Positions 1 to 8,821 of a stretch of 64,000 nt of DNA are shown here, piece after piece; position 1 is the stretch's first letter, and each line of letters begins with the position of its first letter. A program made the translations under genes and the position numbers. The DNA lies in the NCBI RefSeq assembly GCF_018739885.1, contig NZ_JADOES010000008.1, forward strand, positions 62,001-126,000, read 5' to 3'. Under the pieces are notes generated by a model. That model searched no databases, was not told the DNA's origin, and was given only the letters and a program-made list of their open reading frames with translations. Origin of the DNA: Leptothoe spongobia TAU-MAC 1115. Its GTDB lineage: Bacteria; Cyanobacteriota; Cyanobacteriia; Phormidesmidales; Phormidesmidaceae.

Positions 1-450
1 CGTCAAGAGCTAGTCAATGCACTTGATCAAGTGCGCCGTGAGCTCAAAAGCCGGTATGACCTCAAAGACACCAAAACAACCCTAGATCTGGGTGAAACCA
101 ATATTGCCATCGAAACCGCCAGCGAAATGACCCTAGAAGCAGTCCATACGCTGATTCAAACCAAAGCCGCTAAGCGCAACCTGTCGATGAAAATCTTCGA
201 CTATGGCAATATCGAAGCCGCCAGCGGAAACCGAATCAGACAAGACATTGAGTTGAAAAAAGGACTCAGTCAAGAAACCGCAAAAAAAATCTCGAAAATG
301 ATTCGTGACAACCTGAAAAAGGTACAAGCCTCTATTCAAGGGGAGGCGGTTCGGATTTCTGCAAAGTCTAAGGATGATTTGCAAGCTGCAATCCAGCTAA
401 TCAAAGAAGAAGACTGGCCCGTTGCTTTGCAATTTCAGAATTATCGCTAG
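1..450 (+). CDS. yajQ: YajQ family protein (UPF0234), 5' partial
   Basis: The frame is open from base 1, so the gene begins before the window. About 14 N-terminal residues are missing (149 seen, family usually about 163). The visible start [19 protein letters not shown] and the following KDTKTTL are hallmarks of YajQ/UPF0234. The ending [12 protein letters not shown] is also typical. The family has two RRM-like alpha/beta halves and is proposed to bind nucleotides; some proteobacterial members bind cyclic di-GMP. The role in cyanobacteria is not established. It converges on the GNAT gene downstream with a gap of 38 bases. Confidence 0.95.
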   Translation, partial: RQELVNALDQVRRELKSRYDLKDTKTTLDLGETNIAIETASEMTLEAVHTLIQTKAAKRNLSMKIFDYGNIEAASGNRIRQDIELKKGLSQETAKKISKMIRDNLKKVQASIQGEAVRISAKSKDDLQAAIQLIKEEDWPVALQFQNYR

Positions 451-488
451 CATGCAGGATGCTTAGCAAGCCCAGTAGAGAATGCACC

Positions 489-1019
489 TTAAACGTCCAA
501 CGTTAGTAATGTAGCCGTGGGCATAAAACCCAAGTCCTCATACAGTTGAATCGCCACCTTGTTTTTGCAAAACACCTGAAGACTCATCTGGGCATAGCCC
601 TGCTCCTGAGCCCAACGTCTTGCATGGTTCATTAACCCACGCCCCAGTCCCTGCCGCCGATAGGCCGGTTCTACATAAACCAAATAAATATAAGCCTGAA
701 GTGCTCCAGTCAGTTGATTGATAGATTGCCCTAACCAAAGACATCCTATGGCACTAGGTTGCCTCGCAGTAAAACCAACCCGTGAGGTACCAGATTTCTC
801 TAACCACCAAAGCATTGATGGGCTTTCAAAATACAACTCAACAGTTTTAGTCAGATGTCCCAATTGAGTAGCCCCTAATTCTCCATAGGCACTTGCCATG
901 GTCGTCACTAATCGCGAACGATCCAGACTAGAGCCCTCAATCAGTTGATATCCCTCGGGCCAGTCAGACACTAAAGCTAGCGAGTAAAAAATTCCCAGCC
1001 ATAGCAAGATCCTCACCAT
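489..1019 (-). CDS. GNAT family N-acetyltransferase
   Basis: A predicted acetyl-CoA-dependent acetyltransferase of unknown substrate. The acetyl-CoA loop is visible as VEPAYRRQGLGRGLMNHA (the Q/RxxGxG/A motif), followed by the C-terminal GNAT strand region with AIQLYEDLGF. The N-terminus PEGYQLIEGSSLDRSRLV is typical of a cyanobacterial GNAT family. The start is uncertain. ATG at 1019 adds a hydrophobic stretch (MVRILLWLGIFYSLAL) that overlaps another ORF in a different frame. A GTG at 971 would begin just before PEGYQLI and overlap the stop of the upstream small ORF by a few bases, suggesting translational coupling. No Shine-Dalgarno sequence is obvious for either. Confidence 0.85.
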   Translation of the reverse strand: MVRILLWLGIFYSLALVSDWPEGYQLIEGSSLDRSRLVTTMASAYGELGATQLGHLTKTVELYFESPSMLWWLEKSGTSRVGFTARQPSAIGCLWLGQSINQLTGALQAYIYLVYVEPAYRRQGLGRGLMNHARRWAQEQGYAQMSLQVFCKNKVAIQLYEDLGFMPTATLLTLDV

Positions 1020-1140
1020 CAATGGGAGCTGGAGCCATCATGTCGCTGGGTAGCCAAATACGTGCACTGACCGCCACCATAGCCACCAAAAAAACAATCA
1101 AAATCAGAAACGGAATCACATAGGAACGAATGATGGACAT
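964..1140 (-). CDS. Small single-pass membrane protein (58 aa), unknown
   Basis: An ATG at 1140 opens a 58-codon frame. It begins MSIIRSYVIPFLILIVFLV and continues AMVAVSARIWLPSDMMAPAPI, so it has one strong N-terminal transmembrane helix and a short polar tail. Its TGA (964-966) overlaps the possible GTG start (971) of the GNAT gene, a layout typical of coupled translation. I do not recognise a named family. The last dozen residues could be an artefact if the real overlap differs. Function unknown; it may be a membrane peptide co-expressed with the acetyltransferase. Confidence 0.55.
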   Translation of the reverse strand: MSIIRSYVIPFLILIVFLVAMVAVSARIWLPSDMMAPAPIDGEDLAMAGNFLLASFSV

Positions 1141-1256
1141 GGTAAAGCTCTACAAATCAGGATAAATGGAAATTATGTGATGCAGTGGCAACTGTCATTA
1201 AGTATCGTAACGTTTCTTAGGCAGTGACACTAAGAGGCAAAACTTCACTGTTAAGA

Positions 1257-3047
1257 CTACAAATCGTCGTCATCTAACCCCGGTCTTGGCACAGGTGATA
1301 TGGGCTGATAATGGAGTTGGCGTAACCACCACCAGCCGCCCACAGCAATAATCAACGAACACCAGCCCAATAGTGATTTCAGCAGCAAAAAGCCACCTAC
1401 GGCGAACATTGCGCCAAACAGCAATAGTAATGCTGCTACGACTCTTTGAGACTCTAGACCCAGATTTTGCAAGGGTCTCACTCCTGTACGCTGACGCTGA
1501 CGCTGCCAACCAGGACCACCGGGGCGTACGCGCCGATAAAAGTTATCCAGGGTCTCATCAGACTCAGGGGGTGTCAGGAGCATAACGATGATCCAAACCG
1601 CAGTAGTAATGCCTGCAGTCACTAACAAGCGCAGACCAAAATCAGAAATCTTGACCACCTCTAAAACACTAGTCAGCAGGCCAATGACAAACCCGGTCAA
1701 CATGGAACTCAGCTCAGCCGCCGCATTAATGCGCCACCAGAACCAGCGCAAAATGAGTACAAGGCCAGGGCCTGTACCAATGGCAATCACCAAACGAAAA
1801 ACTGTTGCCACATCAGAAGCAAAGAACGCTGCCATTGCTCCGAAAACAGTCACCAGCACCGACGTAAGTCGCCCTACATTTACCAATTCGGACTGGGTGG
1901 CATCGGGGTTAATAAATCGACCATAGAGATCATTGGTTAAATATGAGGCACCCCAGTTGATCAGGGTGGACACAGTACTCATAAAGGCCGCAATGAGTGA
2001 AGCAACTACCAGCCCCAGCACCACGGGGGGTAAAAAGTTAAGCATCAACTTGGGATAACCTAGTTCACGGTCGGCTAAATCTGGATAGATAGCCACTGCT
2101 GCCAGAGCGACGATAATCCAGGGCCAGGTGCGAATCACATAATGCAAAATGTTGAAAAACCAGGCCGCTTTTTCGGCTTCGTTTTCATCTTTGGCAGCCA
2201 CTAAACGCTGAATAAATTCCCCACCACCATCGCTGCGACGAAACGCCCACCACTGCAAAAAGACATAGGCCATAAAAGCACTGGCGGGAATACCTGCCAC
2301 TGAACTCCAGCCAATACCGCCGTCAAAGGTAATGGGTAATATGCTCAGAATATCGAACTCAGTATTTGCCTGAGCCTGATTCACCAAATTCTGCATACCG
2401 CCCACTTCGTTAATCGAGGCCACTGCTACCACTATTGCCCCAATCAACGCCAGGAAAAACTGAAAAAAGTCCGTGGCCACCACCCCCCACAGTCCGGAGA
2501 ATCCAGCATAGAACAGCACCAAAATGCTGACTACAATCACACTCCACAGCTTCAGACTGTCGTTGGGTTCAATGCCCACGCTCTGCCACAGTTCCAGAGC
2601 ATCCACCACCTTGACCATGGCCAACATGGCATAGCCGATGCCGATACAGTTGATGGGTACGGCAAATAGGAAGGCTTTGACACCGCGCAACACAGCAGCC
2701 GTTTGACCGCCGTAGCGAATCTCCGTCAGCTCCGCATCGGTCACCACTTCAGACCGTCGCCACAGCCGCGCAAACACATAGATCATCACCACATGGGCAA
2801 TACCAAAGCTCCACCATTCCCAATTTCCGGCAATACCACGAGAGCCGACAACACCGGCCACATAGAGCGGCGTATCAATGGAAAAGGTGGTAGCGGCCAT
2901 ACTGGTACCGGCTAACCACCAGGGCAGGGAACGCCCGGACACAAAGAAATCAACCAGGCTACCGGAGGCTTTACGCGATAGGTAGACGCCTAGCACCATC
3001 GTAAAGATCAGGTAGGCCAATACAATTAGCCAATCAATGAGAAGCAT
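1257..3047 (-). CDS. Sodium:solute symporter family protein
   Basis: A 596-residue integral membrane protein of the SSS (sodium/solute symporter) family, expected in the cytoplasmic membrane as a Na+-coupled uptake carrier. It shows the N-terminal family pattern: a first helix (MLLIDWLIVLAYLIFTMVLG), then the SGRSLPWWLAGTSMAATTFS segment that normally carries sodium-site residues. About 13-15 hydrophobic helices follow, with FAGFSG/LWGVVATDFFQF in the middle. The tail after residue about 500 is basic and ends in two more helices. Substrate cannot be read from the sequence. The gene lies in a minus-strand run but is spaced from its neighbours and is probably transcribed alone. ATG at 3047 is the natural start. 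Confidence 0.92.
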   Translation of the reverse strand: MLLIDWLIVLAYLIFTMVLGVYLSRKASGSLVDFFVSGRSLPWWLAGTSMAATTFSIDTPLYVAGVVGSRGIAGNWEWWSFGIAHVVMIYVFARLWRRSEVVTDAELTEIRYGGQTAAVLRGVKAFLFAVPINCIGIGYAMLAMVKVVDALELWQSVGIEPNDSLKLWSVIVVSILVLFYAGFSGLWGVVATDFFQFFLALIGAIVVAVASINEVGGMQNLVNQAQANTEFDILSILPITFDGGIGWSSVAGIPASAFMAYVFLQWWAFRRSDGGGEFIQRLVAAKDENEAEKAAWFFNILHYVIRTWPWIIVALAAVAIYPDLADRELGYPKLMLNFLPPVVLGLVVASLIAAFMSTVSTLINWGASYLTNDLYGRFINPDATQSELVNVGRLTSVLVTVFGAMAAFFASDVATVFRLVIAIGTGPGLVLILRWFWWRINAAAELSSMLTGFVIGLLTSVLEVVKISDFGLRLLVTAGITTAVWIIVMLLTPPESDETLDNFYRRVRPGGPGWQRQRQRTGVRPLQNLGLESQRVVAALLLLFGAMFAVGGFLLLKSLLGWCSLIIAVGGWWWLRQLHYQPISPVPRPGLDDDDL

Positions 3048-3158
3048 GGGATGCGGGGAATTCTGAAGCAGTCGCCCAAATCATCCCACACGGGGTTGCT
3101 ATCGCAAAAGATTGTCGCAAAATGTCGCTAATCAACGTTTTAGTCAGGGCTGATGCTG

Positions 3159-3917
3159 CTAAAAATCTTGATCTTGCTCAATTTCTTCAATAACCTGCAA
3201 ACCACGGGGGTCACCCAGGTTCAGGATAGAAGCACGGGCATCATCCCGCACACCCAAATCTTCATCGTCGGCAAAAGTCTCGATCAACGCGTCAATAGCT
3301 GTGGCATATACCACGTTGTAGGTTAAGTCCTTACACAGTTCACCAATCGACCAGGCACAGTTGCTACGCACAACGGCAATCGGATCATTGCGCATGGTTT
3401 TGACCAATGCCGGAATTGCTTTGAGAATGGCTTCAAAGCTGATCTTTCCCATCTGGCCAAGGGCACTGGCTGCCCACAGCCTAACGACGGACATATCGTT
3501 CTCGATCGCTTCTACCAAGGGCGTAACAGCCTTCTCATTACGACAATTGCCCAAAGCCCAAACCACCGCTTTTCGCACATAGCCATGGGAATCATTGGTG
3601 AGTTGATCAATCAGGGCATCAACGGCTGTTTCGCTAGGGTTACGCCCCAGAGCATAAGCTGCGTTGACGCGTACCAATGGACTTTCGTCATCCAACAGCT
3701 CAATGAGCCGAGGTATAGCACGAGGCTCTTGGATTTTATAAAATGCGCGCGCCGCCAACATTCGCTGCTGTAGATTGTCTGACTGCAGCAGCGGCAGCAT
3801 CTGCTCAGGGTTATATCGAGGAGTATCGTCCTCTAGTGAAATGTCATCTAAAGGATCGATAGGGGCATCTAAACCTATCTCAGTTTCTAAAATCTTAAGA
3901 GCATCAATATCGTCCAT
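3159..3917 (-). CDS. HEAT repeat domain-containing protein
   Basis: A protein of about 252 residues made mainly of HEAT repeats. Helical pairs recur every 31-33 residues (LLQSDNLQQRMLAARAFYKI, LLDDESPLVRVNAAYALGRN, QLTNDSHGYVRKAVVWALGN, AIENDMSVVRLWAASALGQM). The N-terminal 40 residues are acidic and probably flexible. Related cyanobacterial proteins include phycobilin lyases (CpcE/F type) and the phycobilisome-degradation factor NblB. This one cannot be assigned to either from the sequence, and a generic scaffold role is equally possible. The start at 3917 (MDDIDALKILETEIG) is preferred over an in-frame ATG at 3983 because the extra 22 residues look non-coding. Confidence 0.88.
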   Translation of the reverse strand: MDDIDALKILETEIGLDAPIDPLDDISLEDDTPRYNPEQMLPLLQSDNLQQRMLAARAFYKIQEPRAIPRLIELLDDESPLVRVNAAYALGRNPSETAVDALIDQLTNDSHGYVRKAVVWALGNCRNEKAVTPLVEAIENDMSVVRLWAASALGQMGKISFEAILKAIPALVKTMRNDPIAVVRSNCAWSIGELCKDLTYNVVYATAIDALIETFADDEDLGVRDDARASILNLGDPRGLQVIEEIEQDQDF

Positions 3918-4042
3918 GGATTGAAATGAGTGATCAGTCCTTGATGAATGAATAAAATTTGGGTAATGGCCCTTATGAACCATTACCCAGCCTGTTTATA
4001 GAAAGTGCTAGCTTGGGGCTGCTGTAAACACAGCCCATCAAT

Positions 4043-5347
4043 CTAAATCGAGGAAAGCACGGTACGGGCAGCCGCCAATGTATTAGCAATGTCGTCATCC
4101 GTGTGCTGTAAAGAGGTAAAGCCAGCCTCAAACTGAGAGGGTGCTAGGTATACCCCTTGCTCTAACATACCCCGATGGAAACGGCTAAATTTTTCCAGGT
4201 CCGACTTCTTGGCATCGTCATAGTTATGAACAGGGCCTTCAGTGAAGAACATACCAAACATGGCGCTGATGTTACCACCACAAACAGCATGGCCATTTTC
4301 ACGGGCGATTTCTAGCAAACCGGTAATCAGCTGATTTGTTTTTGATTCAAGCTGCTCATAGGCACCAGAACGCCCCAAAATTTCGAGGGTCTTGATACCC
4401 GCAGTCATAGCTAGAGGATTACCTGACAGTGTACCGGCTTGGTATACCGGACCCGCAGGGGCAACCATTTCCATAATTTCGCGGCGTCCGCCGTAGGCAC
4501 CAACGGGTAGACCACCGCCGATGATTTTACCCAGGGTGGTCAGGTCAGGAGTAACGCCTAGTTTTTCTTGTACACCGCCGTAGGCAATGCGGAAGCCGGT
4601 CATAACTTCGTCAAATACCAGCAGTGTACCGTTCTCTTCAGTGATTTCCCGAAGGCCCTCAAGAAAGCCTGCATCGGGAGTGACAAAACCAGAGTTACCA
4701 ACAATAGGCTCTAGAATGACACCGGAAATTTCGTCAGGATTTTGTTCAAAGAGTGCTTTAACAGCTTCCAGATCGTTATAGGGAGCGGTGAGCGTCGCTG
4801 CCGTGGTGCTTTTGGGTACACCGGGAGAGTCGGGCAGGCCAAGGGTCGCCACACCTGAACCAGCCTTGACCAGGAACATATCAGCATGGCCGTGGTAGCA
4901 GCCTTCGAACTTAATGACCTTGTCGCGACCGGTAAATGCTCGCATCAATCGCAGTACAGCCATGCAAGCCTCGGTACCTGAATTGACGAAGCGCACCATC
5001 TCAATGCTAGGGACAGCGGCAATCACCATCTCAGCCAAAACATTTTCGAGGTAACAGGGCGCACCAAAACTGGTGCCTTTTTGTAGGGCCTCAACTAAGG
5101 CAGTGTTAACTTCATCATTGGCATGACCGCAAATCGCAGGGCCCCAAGTGCCGACATAGTCAATGTATTCGTTGCCGTCAACGTCCCAGATATGGGACCC
5201 CTTGACGCGATCAAATACGATAGGTTGGCCGCCAACGGACTTGAATGCCCGTACGGGAGAGCTAACGCCTCCAGGCATCAAGTTTTGGGCTGCCGCAAAA
5301 ATCTCATCTGATTTAGTGGTTTTTAATGATGATGTGGTGGAAACCAA
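4043..5347 (-). CDS. hemL: Glutamate-1-semialdehyde 2,1-aminomutase
   Basis: Converts glutamate-1-semialdehyde to 5-aminolevulinate, the last step of the C5 route that feeds heme, chlorophyll and phycobilins. It is a PLP enzyme of aminotransferase class III in the cytoplasm. The 434-residue length is normal. Visible signatures are [19 protein letters not shown] at the N-terminus, NSGTEACMA near residue 122, [10 protein letters not shown] near 147, [11 protein letters not shown] near 243, and the PLP lysine in [18 protein letters not shown] (about K274). It is divergent from hisIE across a 300-base spacer. Confidence 0.98.
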   Translation of the reverse strand: MVSTTSSLKTTKSDEIFAAAQNLMPGGVSSPVRAFKSVGGQPIVFDRVKGSHIWDVDGNEYIDYVGTWGPAICGHANDEVNTALVEALQKGTSFGAPCYLENVLAEMVIAAVPSIEMVRFVNSGTEACMAVLRLMRAFTGRDKVIKFEGCYHGHADMFLVKAGSGVATLGLPDSPGVPKSTTAATLTAPYNDLEAVKALFEQNPDEISGVILEPIVGNSGFVTPDAGFLEGLREITEENGTLLVFDEVMTGFRIAYGGVQEKLGVTPDLTTLGKIIGGGLPVGAYGGRREIMEMVAPAGPVYQAGTLSGNPLAMTAGIKTLEILGRSGAYEQLESKTNQLITGLLEIARENGHAVCGGNISAMFGMFFTEGPVHNYDDAKKSDLEKFSRFHRGMLEQGVYLAPSQFEAGFTSLQHTDDDIANTLAAARTVLSSI

Positions 5348-5656
5348 CGGGCTCTCCTTATTGTTAAATTCGTTTGTTCTAAGGGATCAACTGACAACCC
5401 GCAATAGCTGCCGTTGTGCAAGGATACTGACTTGAATGCCTTCTTCATGCATCCGATGGATATTCTGTCAGGAGACCGCTTCGCCCTCCAAGAACGGCAT
5501 TAGATTAGTGATGGCGAAGATTGCAGTATTCTCAATCCTATCGTTTGTGATTGCATCTATTGCAATATGTTAAGGAATGTAGCAATGCAGTGAAAGCCCG
5601 CAAACTGCGACAATAGGGCTGCACTGAGCTGACTGGATACTGAACTAACACGGATC
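5348..5656. promoter_or_regulatory. hemL/hisIE divergent intergenic region
   Basis: Spacer between divergent hemL and hisIE. At 5550-5566 there is a perfect inverted repeat ATTGCA-N5-TGCAAT, about 90 bases before hisIE, which could be an operator; no matching regulator is known to me. No RNA gene or convincing ORF was seen in the rest. Confidence 0.35.
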
Positions 5657-6298
5657 ATGAGTACCTCGCTTTCTTTCGTAGGCGCTATTCCCACTGACAA
5701 AATTCGCTACAACGATCAGGGTCTGGTACCTGCGATCGCACAAGATTATCTCGATGGCACAGTGCTAATGATGGCCTGGATGAACCAGGAATCATTACAG
5801 AAAACCTTAGAAACCGGTGATGTGTGGTATTGGAGCCGCTCCCGACAGGAGCTATGGCATAAAGGAGCCACCTCAGGCCATCTACAAAAGCTCAAGGCGA
5901 TTCGCTACGACTGCGATAGTGATGCCCTACTGTTGTCGATTGAACAGGTAGGCGACATTGCCTGCCATACCGGGGAACGTAGCTGTTTCCATCAAGTGGA
6001 TGGGGGGGTTACACCACCAACAGCGGATACGCTTTCTCAGGTGTATGGGGTGATTTGCGATCGCAAAGCCAATCCCAAACCCGACTCATACACCAACAAG
6101 CTATTCGCAGGCGGCGACAATAAAATCCTCAAAAAAATCGGCGAAGAATCCGCCGAAGTTGTCATGGCCTGTAAAGACGACGACCCTGACGACATCGCCG
6201 GGGAAGTGGCCGACTTGCTATATCACACCCTCGTAGCCCTAGCCCACCACAACGTAGACATCAAGGACGTCTATCGGAAATTACAATCGCGCCGATAA
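5657..6298 (+). CDS. hisIE: Bifunctional phosphoribosyl-AMP cyclohydrolase / phosphoribosyl-ATP diphosphatase
   Basis: Catalyses the second and third steps of histidine synthesis. The N-terminal HisI domain (residues about 20-120) hydrolyses PR-AMP; it shows [19 protein letters not shown], the metal-binding DCDSDALL and the zinc cysteines in [10 protein letters not shown]. The C-terminal HisE domain (about 125-213) removes pyrophosphate from PR-ATP and has [18 protein letters not shown] and the helical [13 protein letters not shown]. The 213-residue length fits fused HisIE of cyanobacteria. ATG at 5657 gives the expected N-terminus. It is transcribed away from hemL and ends just before a hairpin. 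Confidence 0.97.
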   Translation: MSTSLSFVGAIPTDKIRYNDQGLVPAIAQDYLDGTVLMMAWMNQESLQKTLETGDVWYWSRSRQELWHKGATSGHLQKLKAIRYDCDSDALLLSIEQVGDIACHTGERSCFHQVDGGVTPPTADTLSQVYGVICDRKANPKPDSYTNKLFAGGDNKILKKIGEESAEVVMACKDDDPDDIAGEVADLLYHTLVALAHHNVDIKDVYRKLQSRR

Positions 6299-6300
6299 CC

Positions 6301-6336
6301 TCATGTAGGGGCGTTCTATGGAACGCCCCTACATGA
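6301..6336. terminator. Hairpin after hisIE; GTAGGGGCGTT-type interspersed repeat
   Basis: A perfect 16-bp stem (TCATGTAGGGGCGTTC pairing with GAACGCCCCTACATGA) around a 4-base loop, directly after the hisIE stop. It has no run of T, so it may be a REP-like repeat that also acts as a terminator. A related palindrome lies at 59060-59087. Confidence 0.7.
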
Positions 6337-6379
6337 TCAACCCATGGCACAATAGCAGTACAAATGCCCTATTTTGCCC

Positions 6380-7543
6380 ATGGCGATCAAACCATCTCAA
6401 ATCCAGGCGATCTTGCAGAAAAAGCGCAAAGACTTTCGTAGCTTTGAGAGTAGTAATCAATCAGGCTTAGAGGCCTATCAGGCAGCTTGGCAGGACTTAT
6501 GTTCAACTCAACCTGAGCAGTTGCAAGATTGGCTAACCACCCATCAAAGGGGCAATGTCGGAGCCAGACCGCTAGAGCCACTGAGCAAACCAGGTGTTTG
6601 CCGAAGCAACCTGAGGTGGAGCAACCGTGAACATAGCTTGCAATGGGTGAGCGAACATCTGAGTGGGGTAACCACATTTGCAGTAGACGGTTCACAGATT
6701 TTTTCCAGCAAAGATCTATCGCTGCCCATTGCCTTAGTTCAGGTTGGTTGGTTTGAAAACCCTCACACGCCTGACGGGGCTTACACCAAAGATATTGAAT
6801 TAAACATTCTCACCCCACGCGACTTAAGGGTTCACGATCCGTCCACCCATGCAGAGCGCATCGTCAATCTGCATCGATTTCAGATGGAAACGGAACGCCT
6901 AGTCAGTTACATCGAACAAGTAAAGGATCCAGAACACTGTCTGGTTTTTTTCGATGGATCTCTGGTGGCCACTTTTGCCGATGCCTATGAGGAAGATGCC
7001 CGGAAAGCCTATGTCAAGGCGCTTTTGAAATTATTACGGGCAAGCGAACATCACCGGGTCCCGCTAGTGGGATATGTGGATACTAGCTATGCCCATGATT
7101 TAACGACTCTTTTAGAACTGTTCATTGGTGTGGAGAAAATGCTTGCAGTCCATGATGCACAGATGCTGAGTCGTTTTATGGAGTGGGGGGATTGTACGCC
7201 AATATTTAGGTGCGATCGCACCGGCATTCTCGCCGACTACAAAGAACAGTCAGACCGCATCACCTTTACCTATCTGAAAACCAACCAAGGCCCCCCAGCC
7301 CGCATTGAAATGCCTCGCTGGATGCATGAAACTGCCCTTACCGACCAAATACTCAACTGGGTTAGAGCGGAAACCATAGTGGGTGGTGGTTATCCCTATG
7401 CCATTGAAACCGCCGATCAAACTGCTGTGTTACAAACTAGCGATCGCCAAATCTTTTTTCGAATCCTCCAAGACTGGGCCAGCCACGAACAGCTACAGCT
7501 GCGTTGGTCTCGCAAAATGATGAGCAAAATCCGCCGTCGCTAA
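6380..7543 (+). CDS. DNA double-strand break repair nuclease NurA domain protein
   Basis: A 387-residue NurA-domain protein, predicted to be a metal-dependent nuclease acting on DNA ends. Candidate metal-binding acidic residues lie in the conserved strands TTFAVDGSQIF (about residue 100), VFFDGSLVATF (about 193) and GYVDTSYAHDL (about 234). In archaea NurA works with the HerA translocase; no herA is near, which is usual for cyanobacteria, where the gene stands alone. ATG at 6380 is preferred to TTG at 6374. The C-terminus is basic (SRKMMSKIRRR). The target in cyanobacteria is not known to me. Confidence 0.85.
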   Translation: MAIKPSQIQAILQKKRKDFRSFESSNQSGLEAYQAAWQDLCSTQPEQLQDWLTTHQRGNVGARPLEPLSKPGVCRSNLRWSNREHSLQWVSEHLSGVTTFAVDGSQIFSSKDLSLPIALVQVGWFENPHTPDGAYTKDIELNILTPRDLRVHDPSTHAERIVNLHRFQMETERLVSYIEQVKDPEHCLVFFDGSLVATFADAYEEDARKAYVKALLKLLRASEHHRVPLVGYVDTSYAHDLTTLLELFIGVEKMLAVHDAQMLSRFMEWGDCTPIFRCDRTGILADYKEQSDRITFTYLKTNQGPPARIEMPRWMHETALTDQILNWVRAETIVGGGYPYAIETADQTAVLQTSDRQIFFRILQDWASHEQLQLRWSRKMMSKIRRR

Positions 7544-7903
7544 AAGTAACAGAATATTACGACTTCTCATTTTCAAAGACAACACTACTTAGATATCACA
7601 GATATTTTTGATTTACAGATCAACTAAGCATTTGTACTCAGCCATAGTCAGGCAAATCGTTACAATTAAACCGCAGCCTCCCCAAGGCATCATCAAGCCT
7701 ATCTATGGTCAATGAGGAAAATTATTGATTTTCATTGTGTTTAATTGAGTTTCCGTACATTTTTTTTAAGTGCTCTCCGCCATGTTCATAAACTTGGATC
7801 TAACGGAGGACGAGAACTCCCCATATAACTGCACTTTGGGTAGTGACAACAGCTACCCAGCAGTTTTTCCCTGGCACTGCACTAGCAAAAGGATTTGCAC
7901 CCA
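7544..7903 (+). promoter_or_regulatory. cpcL upstream region with leader hairpin
   Basis: A 360-base AT-rich spacer. At 7837-7859 TGGGTAG and CTACCCA form a 7-bp stem, followed within a few bases by a GCAGTTTTT run (7860-7868). This resembles a small intrinsic terminator placed in the leader. An AAAGGA (about 7886) precedes the ATG at 7904 at a rather long distance. No ORF or RNA gene was recognised in the rest. Confidence 0.4.
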
Positions 7904-8644
7904 ATGACCTTACCTTTGTTAAGCTATCCCACCAGTTGCCAAAACCAGCGTGTGAGCGGTTTTGAAGTTCCCGGTGATGAGCAGCCCCGTATCTTTTCCA
8001 CCACGCTGCTACCCGATGCTCAGGAAATTGAAACTCTAATCTTGGCTGCCTATCGCCGCATCTTTAATGAGCAACAGCTTTTAAGCTGCCATCGCGATCG
8101 CTTTTTAGAGTCTCAGTTGCGTAGTTCTCAGCTATCTGTCCGTGAATTTATTCGAGGATTGCTGCTATCTGAATCCTTTAGACGGCTCAACTATGAGTGC
8201 AGCAACAACTACCGTTTTGTCGACATGTGTGTTCAGCGTGTGCTGGGCCGCCGAGTATATGATCAGCGTGAAACCCTAGCCTGGTCAATTGTGTTAGCCA
8301 CCGAAGGCATCCAAGGTTTTGTCAATGCATTGCTTAACAGCGATGAATACATGAATAACTTTGGTGAGGATACTGTGCCCTACCAGCGTCGGCGCATTTT
8401 ACCTCAGCAATCTATGGGTGAAATCCCATTTGAGCGCATGCCTCGCTACGGTAGCGCACATCTAGAACAACTTAAGGCGTTAGGATATGACTTTGCCGGT
8501 GGTGGGGATGTGCTCTTCGGCGATGGTATGCCTCCAGAAGGGTTACGGAAAGTTGGGGCAGTCCTTACAGTGGCAGGTGCTGTCATACTCACCAGCGGAG
8601 CTGTCGCCGTTATTCTCTCCTGGTTCGGTTGGCTGAAGATTTAA
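7904..8644 (+). CDS. cpcL: Phycobilisome linker of the CpcL type (membrane-anchored rod linker)
   Basis: The first 190 residues form a PBS linker domain (Pfam PF00427) of the CpcG rod-core family. It begins MTLPLLSYPTSCQNQRVSGF and has FEVPGDEQPRIF, the REFIRGLLLSESFRR helix, NYRFVDMCVQRVLGR and the DTVPYQRRRILP end. The last 30 residues (about 217-245) are hydrophobic: VGAVLTVAGAVILTSGAVAV, then ILSWFGWLKI. A C-terminal membrane segment separates CpcL (formerly CpcG2) from CpcG1; CpcL organises rod-only phycobilisomes associated with photosystem I and NDH-1. It is isolated from any cpc operon here. The start at 7904 gives the conserved N-terminus; an ATG-like start at 7895 adds only three residues. 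Confidence 0.9.
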   Translation: MTLPLLSYPTSCQNQRVSGFEVPGDEQPRIFSTTLLPDAQEIETLILAAYRRIFNEQQLLSCHRDRFLESQLRSSQLSVREFIRGLLLSESFRRLNYECSNNYRFVDMCVQRVLGRRVYDQRETLAWSIVLATEGIQGFVNALLNSDEYMNNFGEDTVPYQRRRILPQQSMGEIPFERMPRYGSAHLEQLKALGYDFAGGGDVLFGDGMPPEGLRKVGAVLTVAGAVILTSGAVAVILSWFGWLKI

Positions 8645-8692
8645 CAGTCAATCTCAAGCATGCCAACCTGCATCAGGTAGGCCAATAAAAAG

Positions 8693-8736
8693 AGTTCGGC
8701 AGTCAGGAAATGGATCCATTTCCTGACTGCCGAACT
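8693..8736. terminator. Perfect 44-bp palindrome between convergent genes
   Basis: AGTTCGGCAGTCAGGAAATGGA is followed immediately by its exact reverse complement. It sits between the 3' ends of cpcL and the DUF3685 gene. A-rich sequence flanks the left side and TTT the right, so it should terminate transcription from both directions. Confidence 0.8.
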
Positions 8737-8821
8737 TTATGGTTAACGACATTACGTAGGGTCGCCACCGTCAAGTAATCTCTGAGACATTACTCAGGAA
8801 AACAGAACCTATCGTCGTCAT

